A DNA stretch of 64,000 nt from NCBI RefSeq assembly GCF_002157685.2, contig NZ_AP026738.1, positions 5,850,098 through 5,914,097 on the forward strand, read 5' to 3'. The DNA is from Comamonas thiooxydans (GTDB lineage Bacteria; Pseudomonadota; Gammaproteobacteria; Burkholderiales; Burkholderiaceae_C). The notes under the pieces were generated by a model. The model worked only from the letters and a program-made list of their open reading frames with translations. It was not told where the DNA came from and searched no databases. The position numbers and the translations under genes are program-made. How positions within the stretch are numbered: the stretch's first letter is position 1; each line of letters starts with the position of its first letter. Below are positions 48,430-59,227 of the stretch, one piece after another.

Positions 48430-49101
48430 TCAGGCAGCGCAGCGCAAGGCGTTCAGATACGCAGATATGGCCGTGTTGGCGCGCTGGCGCAGCAAGTCCG
48501 GATCCGGCGGGACATCGGTGGCCAGATAGCTGTGGTTGAACAGGCCATACAGAATGCACTGGCACACCCGTGCTGCATCGCGCACCGGGTAGTCCGGGGA
48601 CAGATCGGCGGCCTGCTCTATGGCTGCGGCCCAGGCGTCCACAAAGCGCTCGAACATCTTCCGGTAGGCCTCGGAAGTGGAGTAGTGGCGCTCCAGCAGG
48701 TAGTGGGCACCCCATTCATCTGCCCGCTCGCGGTGCGCCTGCAACTGTGACTCCACCACCGCCTCGGCAATCTGCATCAGCGGCTGGCCTGCATGGCTGC
48801 CGGTCACGCCGCGAATGCCCAGCAGCAGCGACTTGGAGCGCAGATGCAGGCAAACCTTGGCCAGGTCCTCCTTGCCTGAGAAGTACTCATAGAAGCTGCC
48901 CAGCCCGGTGCCCGCCACCAGGACGATCTCGCGCACGGTGATTTCCGCGTAGCTGCGCTCAAGCAAAAGCCGAACAAAGGCGTCCTGCAGGGCCTGAAAC
49001 GTCTGCCGCGCACGGGACTGCAAAGGGCGGCGACGCCCTGCTGTCGCGGCGGAAGGAGTACGTGGTTTCATGCTGGCCAAATCCGAACACCTTTTTTGCA
49101 C
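48430..49101 (-). CDS. TetR-family transcriptional regulator
   Basis: This protein of about 223 residues has an N-terminal TetR helix-turn-helix (ALQDAFVRLLLERSYAEITVREIVLVAGTGLGSFYEYFSGKEDLAKV). A GTG at 49101 has AGGAAACC directly upstream; the ATG at 49071 (MKPRTP) is an alternative start. It is divergent from the binding-protein, acyl-CoA dehydrogenase and ligase genes and probably controls them. Confidence 0.9.
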   Translation of the reverse strand: MQKRCSDLASMKPRTPSAATAGRRRPLQSRARQTFQALQDAFVRLLLERSYAEITVREIVLVAGTGLGSFYEYFSGKEDLAKVCLHLRSKSLLLGIRGVTGSHAGQPLMQIAEAVVESQLQAHRERADEWGAHYLLERHYSTSEAYRKMFERFVDAWAAAIEQAADLSPDYPVRDAARVCQCILYGLFNHSYLATDVPPDPDLLRQRANTAISAYLNALRCAA

Positions 49102-49191
49102 GGTTTCCTAGAATTTTTGACAGGTACCTCGATGCCATTGTGCATTGCGGCCTGATGAATAAAAAATTCTTATGAGAGGACGGAGACAAGC

Positions 49192-50436
49192 ATGCACCCT
49201 CGTATTTCCACTCCCCTGGCGGCAGTGGCTCTGGCCTGCGCATCACTCGTTCATGCGCAGCCGGCCACGGTGGTGAAGATTGCCTCGCTGGATGCCATGA
49301 GCGGCCCCATGGCGGGGCTGGGCCTGAATGTGCTCAAGAGCTTCCAGTACAGCGCCAAGCTTGCCAACGAGCAAAGCTGGGCCGGTGCCGTGAAGTTCGA
49401 GGTCGTGCCCTTCGACAACCGCCTCTCCGCCCAGGAGGCACTGAGCCAGCTCAACTCCATCATCGGACAGAACATCCGCTATGTGGTGCAGGGTGCCAGC
49501 TCCTCGGCCGTGGGCCTGGCACTGCAGGAAGCCATCGAAAAGCACAACAGCCGCAACCCCGGCAAGGAAATCATCTACCTGAACTATGCGGCCCAGGCGC
49601 CGCAGATGACCAATGCCAGATGCAGCTACTGGCACTTTCGCACCGATGCGAATTCGGACATGAAGGTGGCCGCGCTGACCTCCTATCTGGCCGGGCAAAA
49701 GCAGGTGAAGCAGGTCTTTCTGCTCAACCCCAACTATGCCTACGGCCAGGAAGTCTCGCGCGCCGCACGCAGCATGCTGGCGGCCAAGCGCCCCGACCTG
49801 AAGATCGTGGGCGATGACTTCCACCCGCTGGGCCAGGTCAAGGATTACTCCCCCTATATCGCCAAGATCAAGCAATCCGGGGCCGATGCCGTCATCACCG
49901 CGGACTTCGGTGCCGATCTGGCGCTGATCGTGCGGGCCGCACGCGAAGCTGGCTTGAGCACGGACTTCTACACCCTCAACGGCAACAACTTCGGCGTGCC
50001 CAGCGCCATGGGTGCGGCAGGACAGGGCCGGGTCAAGCTGATCTCGGCCTTCAGCCCCAACTCTGAGCCGCTGATGAGCAGCCCGCTGCTGCCGGGCTTC
50101 AAGCGCCAGTTCAACGAGGACTTCATCAACGGCCTGGGCCATAACGCCATGCTGATGCTGGCCCAGGCCATTCGCGAGGCCAAGTCCGTGGAACCTGCCG
50201 CCGTGGCGGCCAGGATGTCGGGCGTGCGCTTCGAAGGTCTCAACGGCCCCGTGGAAATGCGCAAGAGCGATCACCAGGCCCAGCAACCCATCCATGTGCT
50301 GAGCTGGGAACAAGTGGACGGCAAGACCGTGGTGCATGACCAGGAAGGAACGGGCCTGGGATGGAAGCCCGTGAGCACGGTTTCCGCACAGGCGGCCAGC
50401 CTGGACACCAGCTGCAAGATGAAACGGCCATCCTGA
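49192..50436 (+). CDS. ABC-type branched-chain amino acid (LivK-like) substrate-binding protein
   Basis: The 414-residue exported protein has a signal peptide ending LVHAQ, followed by VVKIASLDAMSGPMAGLGLNVLK and the type I periplasmic fold (FDNRLSAQEALSQLNSIIGQ, VFLLNPNYAYGQEVSRAAR, GADAVITADFGADL). It is the only transporter component here: no permease or ATPase gene is adjacent. Its position before an acyl-CoA dehydrogenase and a CoA ligase suggests an organic acid ligand, which is an inference. The start follows GAGAGGACGG. Confidence 0.88.
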   Translation: MHPRISTPLAAVALACASLVHAQPATVVKIASLDAMSGPMAGLGLNVLKSFQYSAKLANEQSWAGAVKFEVVPFDNRLSAQEALSQLNSIIGQNIRYVVQGASSSAVGLALQEAIEKHNSRNPGKEIIYLNYAAQAPQMTNARCSYWHFRTDANSDMKVAALTSYLAGQKQVKQVFLLNPNYAYGQEVSRAARSMLAAKRPDLKIVGDDFHPLGQVKDYSPYIAKIKQSGADAVITADFGADLALIVRAAREAGLSTDFYTLNGNNFGVPSAMGAAGQGRVKLISAFSPNSEPLMSSPLLPGFKRQFNEDFINGLGHNAMLMLAQAIREAKSVEPAAVAARMSGVRFEGLNGPVEMRKSDHQAQQPIHVLSWEQVDGKTVVHDQEGTGLGWKPVSTVSAQAASLDTSCKMKRPS

Positions 50437-50537
50437 ACCTGCCCTGGCGGCCTACGACCGCCAGTTGCGCATGACATAGAAATCACAAAGCCCTGCGCCC
50501 TGCTGCGGGCAGGGCCACATAGCAAGAAGGAGACATC

Positions 50538-52187
50538 ATGACCGGCATTCATCCCCATAACCAGGCTCCGGAGCTCAAGGACTACAACGTCTACACCAGC
50601 GACCCGGTGCTGCAGCGTGCCGTGACACGCGGCGGCGCACAGTGGCGCGACCCGGAGCTGCAACGCCAGGGCGCGGAATATGGCGCCGAAGCCACGCTGC
50701 GCGCCGCAGAAGAAGCCAACCACTTCGAGCCCGAGTTGCACACGCATTCGCCCGCAGGCGAGCGTATCGACCAGGTGCGCTTTCACCCCGCATGGCACCA
50801 GATGATGACGATTGCACGGCGCAACGGCATCTCCAACCTGCCCTTCACCGACAAGCGGCAGACGGCCTGGGCGGCCTATGGCGCATCGCTGTTCATGCAC
50901 AGCCAGATCGAGTCCGGCTCGACCTGCCCGACGACCATGACCAAGGCCAGCATTCCGCTGGTGCGCATCAACCCGCAACTCAATGCGGTGCTGGGGCCGC
51001 TGCTGGAATCCACCGATTACGACGCGCGCGACATTCCCGCCGAGGGCAAGCGCTCCATCACCGTGGGCATGGGCATGACGGAGCGCCAGGGCGGCAGCGA
51101 TGTGCGCAGCAACACCACGCGTGCCGTGGCCCTGAACCCATCGGGCAGCAGCGGCCCCTGGGGCGAGGAATACCTGATCACCGGCCACAAGTGGTTCTTC
51201 TCGGCCCCCATGTGCGACGGACATCTGGTGCTGGCCAAGACCGAGGAACGCGGCCCCACCTGCTTTTTCGTGCCACGCTGGCGACCCGACGGCAGCAAGA
51301 ACGCCATTCACATCCAGCGCCTCAAGGACAAGGTGGGCAACCGCTCCAACAGCAGCAGCGAAGTGGAGTTCGACGACGCCTGGGGCGTGCTCATAGGCCA
51401 GGAAGGCCGGGGCATTTCCACCATCATCGAAATGGCTACCTACACCCGCCTGGACTGTGCGCTGTCCAGTGCTGGCTTCATGCGCCAGGCCCTGGTCCAG
51501 GCCCTGCATTACACGCGCAACCGCCATGCCTTCGGCCTGCCTCTCGCCGAGCAGCCGGTGATGACCGGCCTGCTGGCCGATATGGCACTGGAATCCGAAG
51601 CCGCCACCTGGCTGGCCATGGATCTGGCTGCACGCTTTGGCTCCGAAGACGCCCTGGATCAGGCCTGGCGCCGCATCGTCACGCCTGCCGCCAAGTTCTG
51701 GAACTGCAAGCGTGCCGTGGGCTACACCGGCGAAGCCATGGAAGTCTTCGGCGGCAACGGCTATGTGGAGACCGGACCCATGGGTCGCTTGTTCCGCGAG
51801 GCACCCGTCAACTCCATCTGGGAGGGGTCGGGCAACGTCATGTGCCTGGATGTGCTGCGCGCCATTGCCCGCAACCCGGACGACGCCCATCTGCTGCTGG
51901 ACCATCTGCGTGAAGTCGGTTCGGAGGAAGCCGTGCTGCGTGCGCAGGTGGACAAGCTGCGCGAGGCCGTCACCCAGCCCCCGCAGGAGCTGGAGCGCGA
52001 GGCTCGCCGTTTCACCCAGCGCCTGGCCACCACGGTGCAAGCCACGCTGATGCTGCAGCATGCGGGCAGCGACAGTGCTTCGGCCTTCATCGGCAGCCGC
52101 TTCGACCCGGACTGGGGCCCGGTGGCAGGTGTTGCCTGCGGCAGCAGCGACCCGGCCGCCCTGCTGCGCAATGCCTGGACAGGCTGA
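50538..52187 (+). CDS. AidB-like acyl-CoA dehydrogenase family protein
   Basis: The 549-residue flavoprotein follows E. coli AidB closely: the N-terminus LKDYNVYTSDPVLQRAVTRGGAQW, RIDQVRFHPAWHQMM, GMGMTERQGGSDVRSNTTRA (about 177-196), ITGHKWFFSAPMCDGHLVLA and NSIWEGSGNVMCLDVLRAI (about 424-442). AidB is induced by alkylating agents in E. coli and binds DNA. Here the gene is sandwiched between a periplasmic binding protein and a CoA ligase, so a catabolic acyl-CoA dehydrogenase role is equally possible. The gene is 101 bases after the binding protein and 14 bases before the ligase gene. Confidence 0.9.
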   Translation: MTGIHPHNQAPELKDYNVYTSDPVLQRAVTRGGAQWRDPELQRQGAEYGAEATLRAAEEANHFEPELHTHSPAGERIDQVRFHPAWHQMMTIARRNGISNLPFTDKRQTAWAAYGASLFMHSQIESGSTCPTTMTKASIPLVRINPQLNAVLGPLLESTDYDARDIPAEGKRSITVGMGMTERQGGSDVRSNTTRAVALNPSGSSGPWGEEYLITGHKWFFSAPMCDGHLVLAKTEERGPTCFFVPRWRPDGSKNAIHIQRLKDKVGNRSNSSSEVEFDDAWGVLIGQEGRGISTIIEMATYTRLDCALSSAGFMRQALVQALHYTRNRHAFGLPLAEQPVMTGLLADMALESEAATWLAMDLAARFGSEDALDQAWRRIVTPAAKFWNCKRAVGYTGEAMEVFGGNGYVETGPMGRLFREAPVNSIWEGSGNVMCLDVLRAIARNPDDAHLLLDHLREVGSEEAVLRAQVDKLREAVTQPPQELEREARRFTQRLATTVQATLMLQHAGSDSASAFIGSRFDPDWGPVAGVACGSSDPAALLRNAWTG

Positions 52188-52201
52188 GGAGGACGCCAGC
52201 C

Positions 52202-53743
52202 ATGATGAATTTCATTTCCCTGCTCGACCAGCAGGCACGCACGCGCCCCGAAAAACTGGCGCTGCGCGCCGACGGCCAGGACTGGAGCTATGCCGCACTG
52301 GCACTGGCAGGCCGCCGAGCCGCCACCGTGCTTTATGAGCAAGGCGTGCGCCAGGGCGACAAGGTAGGCCTGCTGTGCTTCAACACCCCGGGCTTTGTGT
52401 TTGCGCTGCTTGGCGCCTGGCGGCTGGGTGCGGTCGTCGTGCCCATCAACCACAAGCTGCAGGCCCCGGAAGTCAGCTACATACTGCGCCATTCGGGTGC
52501 TCGACTGTGCCTGGTGGACGGTGCGCGCGCTTCGCTGATCACAACCATCCAGGCAGAACCACAGCCACTGACAGGCATGCAGTGGCTGAGCACGGCTTCT
52601 GCAGCCGAAGGCCTGGGCTTCTTCGATGAGCTGCTGGCGCAGGCTGCGCCCTGCGGCGACGAGCATGGCCGACCCGCGCCACACGCGCTGGCCGAGATTC
52701 TCTACACCTCCGGCACCACGGGCCAGCCCAAGGGCTGCCTGCACAGCCATGCCAATGTCTTCCATGCCGCCCTGTGTGCAGCTGCGGCCACCTCGCTGGC
52801 GCCCACGGAGCGCACGCTGATCGCCATGCCCATCTGGCACTCGTCGCCACTGAACAACTGGTTTTTGGGCACCTTGCTCATGGGCGGCACCGCCGTGCTG
52901 ATGCGCGAATATGCGCCCAGGGAGTTTCTGGAAACGCTGGCGCAGGAACGCATCAGCTTCACCTTTGGCGCACCGATTGCATTTCTGGCTCCGCTGTCCG
53001 TGGTGCCTGATGTGGCCAGCTACGACTTCAGCGCCATGCGATTGTGGGCCTACGGCGGTGGCCCGCTGGGCGCAGACATGGCACGCAAGCTGGCTCAGGT
53101 CTATCGCAGCGACCGCTTCATGCAGGTCTATGGCATGACCGAATCAGGTCCGCTGGGCACCGTGCTCTACCCCGAAGAAGCCGTGGCCAAGGCAGGCTCC
53201 ATAGGCCGCTGCGCCATACCCGGCGTTGAACTGGAGGTGCGCCGCCAGGACGGCAGCCTGTGCGGCCCCGGCGAAGTGGGCGAGATCTGCCTGCGCTCTG
53301 CGGCCATGATGCAAGGCTATCTGGATAATCCCGATGCCACGGCCGCCGTGCTGGACGACCAGGGCTGGTATCGCAGCGGCGACCTGGCGCGCGTGGACGA
53401 GGACGGCTATCTCTACATCGTGGACAGACTCAAGGACATGATCGTCACCGGCGGCGAGAACGTCTATTCCAAGGAAGTGGAAGACGTGCTCTGCACCCAC
53501 TCCGATGTGCAGGACGTGGCCGTCATCGGCCGCCCTCATCCCGAATGGGGCGAGACCGTGGTGGCGGTGCTGACCCTGAAGCCTGGCAAGACGCTGGTCC
53601 ATGACGATCTGCGCCAGTTCATGGAAACCAGGCTGGCTCGCTACAAGATTCCGCGCATCTTCGAAGTCCGTGACACGCTGCCGCGCACCGCGACCGGCAA
53701 GCTGCTCAAGCACATGCTGCGGGGCAGTGCGAGCAGCCATTGA
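52202..53743 (+). CDS. AMP-dependent acyl-CoA synthetase/ligase
   Basis: The 513-residue adenylate-forming enzyme has the P-loop-like motif LYTSGTTGQPKG (about residues 167-178), MQVYGMTESGPLG, GWYRSGDLARVDEDGYLYIVDRLKDMIVTGGENVYSKEVE, and the C-terminal catalytic lysine in LPRTATGKLLKH. It activates a carboxylic acid as its CoA thioester; the substrate is unknown. It starts 14 bases after the AidB-like gene with GAGGA upstream, in an evident operon. Confidence 0.92.
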   Translation: MMNFISLLDQQARTRPEKLALRADGQDWSYAALALAGRRAATVLYEQGVRQGDKVGLLCFNTPGFVFALLGAWRLGAVVVPINHKLQAPEVSYILRHSGARLCLVDGARASLITTIQAEPQPLTGMQWLSTASAAEGLGFFDELLAQAAPCGDEHGRPAPHALAEILYTSGTTGQPKGCLHSHANVFHAALCAAAATSLAPTERTLIAMPIWHSSPLNNWFLGTLLMGGTAVLMREYAPREFLETLAQERISFTFGAPIAFLAPLSVVPDVASYDFSAMRLWAYGGGPLGADMARKLAQVYRSDRFMQVYGMTESGPLGTVLYPEEAVAKAGSIGRCAIPGVELEVRRQDGSLCGPGEVGEICLRSAAMMQGYLDNPDATAAVLDDQGWYRSGDLARVDEDGYLYIVDRLKDMIVTGGENVYSKEVEDVLCTHSDVQDVAVIGRPHPEWGETVVAVLTLKPGKTLVHDDLRQFMETRLARYKIPRIFEVRDTLPRTATGKLLKHMLRGSASSH

Positions 53744-53783
53744 GAGCGAAGGCACTGTCGCAAAACCGCTTCGGACAGGTTCG

Positions 53784-53813
53784 GCGCCGCATGTCCTGGG
53801 CATGCGGCGCTTT
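53784..53813 (+). terminator. Terminator after the CoA ligase gene
   Basis: GCGCCGCATG (53784-53793) pairs perfectly with CATGCGGCGC (53801-53810), followed by only three T. It lies 40 bases after the ligase stop. Confidence 0.65.
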
Positions 53814-53897
53814 CCGTTCGGGCCGACGTTCCCGGTGCCGTGCCCGGGTAACACGGATGACATGGATGGGTCTTTGCAATCCGCTATAAGCATTGGT

Positions 53898-54665
53898 ATG
53901 CAACTGAACCACGACCTGCTGACGGAGCGCCCGGCGCGCCAAGTCTCCCTCTCTGGAGCCTCCAATTTCCGTGATCTGGGCGGATATCGGGGCCTGGACG
54001 GCCGCCGCCTGCAATGGGGCAAGCTGTACCGCTCCGCCCATCTGGCGCATCTGACACAGCAGGATCTGGAGCAACTGCAAAAGCTGGGTATCCACCGCAG
54101 CGCGGACTTTCGCGGCGAAGGTGAAAGCGCGCATCTCTCCTATGACTGGCCCAGGATCGAACGCCATGCCCTGGTCGTCGAGCCCACGGTAGTGCAGCGC
54201 GCCCAGTCCATGATGGAGCAGGGCCGCAACCTCAGCAGCAGCGATACCGAGGAGCTGATGCACGACACCTACCGCAGCTTTGTGAACGTGTACGGCAATC
54301 GCTTTGCACAGTTCCTCGCGCTGCTGCAGCTCAGCGATGCGCCGCTGGTCTTTCACTGCACGGCCGGCAAGGACCGCACGGGCTGGGCCGCTGCCCTGCT
54401 GCTGACGGCCCTGGGTGTGGACGAGGAGCAGATCATGGAAGACTATCTGCTGACCAATCAATACTTCAGGCGCCCCGCCCAGATGTACGGCCAGCTGTCC
54501 GAAGAGGCTCTGGATGCGCTATGGCGCGTGCAGCCGTCCTATCTGATGGCCTCGGTCGATGTGGTGCGCGCCCAGCATGGCAGCGTGGACCGCTATCTGA
54601 CCCAGGTGCTGGGTGTGGATGGCGCCGCGCGCGAGCGGCTGGCCGAGCTGTATCTGGAGACCTGA
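53898..54665 (+). CDS. Protein tyrosine phosphatase-like (Y_phosphatase3) protein
   Basis: The 255-residue protein has the N-terminal SGASNFRDLGGYRGLDGRRLQWGKLYRSAHL, then the P-loop HCTAGKDRTGWAAALLL with catalytic Cys154. This is the bacterial tyrosine/lipid phosphatase family (LipA/PtpB-like). The substrate may be phosphotyrosine or phosphoinositide; it cannot be told from sequence. The ATG at 53898 is preferred because conservation starts soon after; an in-frame ATG at 53862 is possible. No signal peptide is visible. Confidence 0.88.
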   Translation: MQLNHDLLTERPARQVSLSGASNFRDLGGYRGLDGRRLQWGKLYRSAHLAHLTQQDLEQLQKLGIHRSADFRGEGESAHLSYDWPRIERHALVVEPTVVQRAQSMMEQGRNLSSSDTEELMHDTYRSFVNVYGNRFAQFLALLQLSDAPLVFHCTAGKDRTGWAAALLLTALGVDEEQIMEDYLLTNQYFRRPAQMYGQLSEEALDALWRVQPSYLMASVDVVRAQHGSVDRYLTQVLGVDGAARERLAELYLET

Positions 54666-54671
54666 TCAAAT

Positions 54672-54690
54672 TTGATAGCTTTCAATGCTT
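54672..54690 (+). repeat. Short dispersed repeat
   Basis: TTGATAGCTTTCAATGCTT, a diverged member of the ATAGCT...GCGCTT family, directly follows the phosphatase gene. Confidence 0.45.
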
Positions 54691-54802
54691 ATCCAGAATT
54701 GGTTTCATACCAATCTCAGGCAAAACAAGCTGTTACGGCGGGGGATTTTCGGCCCGCTACCATGGGCCATAAGCCGCAATGGATGCGGACAAGGAAATGC
54801 AG

Positions 54803-54952
54803 ATGCGCAAATGGCTCTCCCTGGCCGCAGCCGCCGCCACGCTGGCGCTGACGGCCTGCTCCGGCACCATGCCGGCCTCCTCCAGCTCCAGCGGTTCCGG
54901 CAGCGTGGAAATCTTTGGCACGGTGGACACAGGCGTCAGCCGCACCTGGTAG
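54803..54952 (+). CDS. Small lipoprotein, 49 residues
   Basis: The frame MRKWLSLAAAAATLALTACSGTM continues to a serine-rich stretch and ends FGTVDTGVSRTW. It has a clear signal peptide and lipobox (LTAC, Cys19), so the mature lipoprotein would have only about 31 residues. AAGGA lies seven bases before the ATG at 54803; an ATG two codons earlier (54797) is less well placed. A strong terminator follows 20 bases after the stop. The function is unknown; small lipoproteins of this kind can act as entericidin-like or envelope stress factors, which is speculation. Confidence 0.75.
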   Translation: MRKWLSLAAAAATLALTACSGTMPASSSSSGSGSVEIFGTVDTGVSRTW

Positions 54953-54968
54953 GCCTCGCCGCAGGCAC

Positions 54969-55013
54969 AAAAAAAGCCCGCCGTGCTCCATGCACGGCGG
55001 GCTTTTGTTTTTG
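54969..55013. terminator. Bidirectional intrinsic terminator
   Basis: AAAAGCCCGCCGTGC (54972-54986) pairs with GCACGGCGGGCTTTT (54992-55006), with A and T runs on both sides. It ends the small lipoprotein gene from the left and maeB (stop at 55022) from the right. Confidence 0.93.
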
Positions 55014-55021
55014 CTGCGTAA

Positions 55022-57331
<2,310 letters not shown>

Positions 57332-57513
57332 CAGCGGTCTCCAGCTCGCAAAGTAAGTCATCCGCAGTAAGGACTCTCTATAGGCACACAGCCCGGCCCC
57401 TGTGCTCCTGCGGACGATGAAATCGGATTTTGGATTGTAGGCCGAGTGCTATCAAAAAAAGAGGGGGTGCAGCTCGGCGTTTAAGGTCAAACAGCCATGA
57501 CTGTTCAATAACA

Positions 57514-57544
57514 ATGCAAACAAAATCATAACATTATGCAAACA
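57514..57544. promoter_or_regulatory. Direct repeats ATGCAAACA in the maeB upstream region
   Basis: ATGCAAACA occurs at 57514-57522 and 57536-57544, spaced 22 bases start to start, in a strongly AT-rich block. Two helical turns between them suggests a protein-binding site. The block lies between the start of maeB and the end of the next gene. Confidence 0.35.
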
Positions 57545-57571
57545 ATGCATAAGACATGAAGATTTTGCACC

Positions 57572-59086
57572 TCAGGGCGTGCAGGCATCGTCGCGATAGA
57601 GCTCGGCATAAGGCTCGCCATCGAAATGCAGCTTCCGGCTGTCCTGCAAATGCGGCATCGCCGTGCGGACGTCGTATCCCTGAGCTGCAATCAATATCTC
57701 GGGCGCCAGAGTCGTGCTGTGTTCCATAGGACTTTCGGAGATCGCCGCCTCTTCACTCCCCTGGAGACTCCTCATGGCCTCGTTCGCCCAATATGCCAGT
57801 GGCACCTCCAGCACTGACTGATCATTGCCCTGGCGAGGGCTGTCCACACAAGGAGGAACTCCAAGGCCATGATCAGACACGTAAAGCAGCGCGCTGGGCG
57901 CGTCAGACGCTTCATCCACCATTCGAATCCAGTCGGCCAGCAGGTCCGAGGTATAGCGAATCGAGTTATCGTAAGCATCTGTGCCCTCATAGCGGGAACG
58001 AGGGTAGCGCTGGGAGATATCGGGATGACTGCCATAGGTATGAAGAACCACTAGCTTGTGTGACGCTTCATCCGCCAGCGACTTCTTCAGCCAAGTCGTC
58101 ATCACTTCGTCATGTGCCCCATTGCCCACCTTGGCATAGACATCCGCAGAGCGACGCAATATCTGCGAGTACATATCCTCGCTCTTGTCATTGAATCTGG
58201 AGTTGGAAAAGACAAAGGTCTTGTAGCCAGCATGCCGAGCCAAATCCAGGAACGAAGGCGAGGCATTTTTCTGGCTGTCGAAAGCAGACTGCCCCGTCAA
58301 AATATAGGGCAGCGCCTTTGCGGTATTGAAGCCATGAGCCATGACCTTGTAGGTACGCAAACCGGAAACCTGCCTCAGTGACTGATTGGTATCGTCTTCC
58401 TGATAGCCCAATAGTGACCAGCGATGGCTGCTGGCGCTCTCCCCAATAATCACCACCAAGGTGTTCGCCTGAGACGCACCTGGCCTGGCAGGCAGTGTCG
58501 GCTGATAGAAAACCTCTTTTTCCAGATCTCCATAACGCACTGCAGCCTTGGCCATATGCATGGGGTAGATATGACGCAGTTTATGCACATAGTCATTGAC
58601 GGTGAACTGCTGAGTCATGCCAAAGGCAAAAAAGCTGCTCCAGAGCAATCCTATGCCCAGCAGTATTCTTTTCTCCCATTTCTGAAATGGAGCTGCTCCA
58701 GCCTTGCAGTTTTTAAAGAGAAAGTAGCCACATCCGAAACTTGCCACCAGCCAGCACAGCACGACCAGAATCATCTGGTGGTTGATAGAGTTCAGGAACT
58801 CGGTGGCCTCATGAGCCTCGGTGCGCAGCAGCGTGGCAAGGGAAAACTCATCGATCATGTTTCCCAAAAACTGGGCATGAAAAATATTCGCAGCGCCGAT
58901 AAAAATCAGAAGTGGAATACAGATCGCCAGAGACTTTCGGGACAGCGCCAAAGGATAGAAGAATAGCGCGGCCAACAGCGTGTAGCCCACCTCTTTTCCA
59001 TGTGATCGAATGAGAAACGGAGGTGAAAAAAGCAATATCCAGGCGAGTAGGGAGCCCAGTCTCATTGCAAAGGAAGATATATTCAT
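57572..59086 (-). CDS. Phosphoethanolamine transferase-like sulfatase-family membrane protein
   Basis: This protein of about 504 residues has four or five N-terminal membrane helices followed by a periplasmic alkaline phosphatase/sulfatase-type domain. The likely nucleophile is Ser217 in VIIGESASSHRWSLLGY, where EptA-type enzymes have a Thr. Metal-binding segments are VVLHTYGSHPDISQRYP and LLYVSDHGLGVP. CptA/OpgE/EptA relatives add phosphoethanolamine to lipid A or glucans. The start is uncertain: an ATG at 59086, or a TTG at 59146, neither with a good ribosome site. The gene is visibly AT-richer than its neighbours, which suggests horizontal transfer. Confidence 0.8.
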   Translation of the reverse strand: MNISSFAMRLGSLLAWILLFSPPFLIRSHGKEVGYTLLAALFFYPLALSRKSLAICIPLLIFIGAANIFHAQFLGNMIDEFSLATLLRTEAHEATEFLNSINHQMILVVLCWLVASFGCGYFLFKNCKAGAAPFQKWEKRILLGIGLLWSSFFAFGMTQQFTVNDYVHKLRHIYPMHMAKAAVRYGDLEKEVFYQPTLPARPGASQANTLVVIIGESASSHRWSLLGYQEDDTNQSLRQVSGLRTYKVMAHGFNTAKALPYILTGQSAFDSQKNASPSFLDLARHAGYKTFVFSNSRFNDKSEDMYSQILRRSADVYAKVGNGAHDEVMTTWLKKSLADEASHKLVVLHTYGSHPDISQRYPRSRYEGTDAYDNSIRYTSDLLADWIRMVDEASDAPSALLYVSDHGLGVPPCVDSPRQGNDQSVLEVPLAYWANEAMRSLQGSEEAAISESPMEHSTTLAPEILIAAQGYDVRTAMPHLQDSRKLHFDGEPYAELYRDDACTP

Positions 59087-59227
59087 TTTTCGTGACAGAT
59101 TTGTGACGATTGTATGAAATACTTCTTTTGTTAAATAGCCGCTCAAGCAGCGCTCACCACTGATTTCCTAGGACTTGACCCGCAGGGCTATGATTCGCGG
59201 CTTCTCTTCTCGACCGAAAGTCCGCCC

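Noticed and set aside
50490..50515. GCCCTGC/GCAGGGC hairpin before the AidB-like gene as terminator
   Set aside because: No T-run follows and the genes on both sides look like one unit; at most a weak RNA structure.
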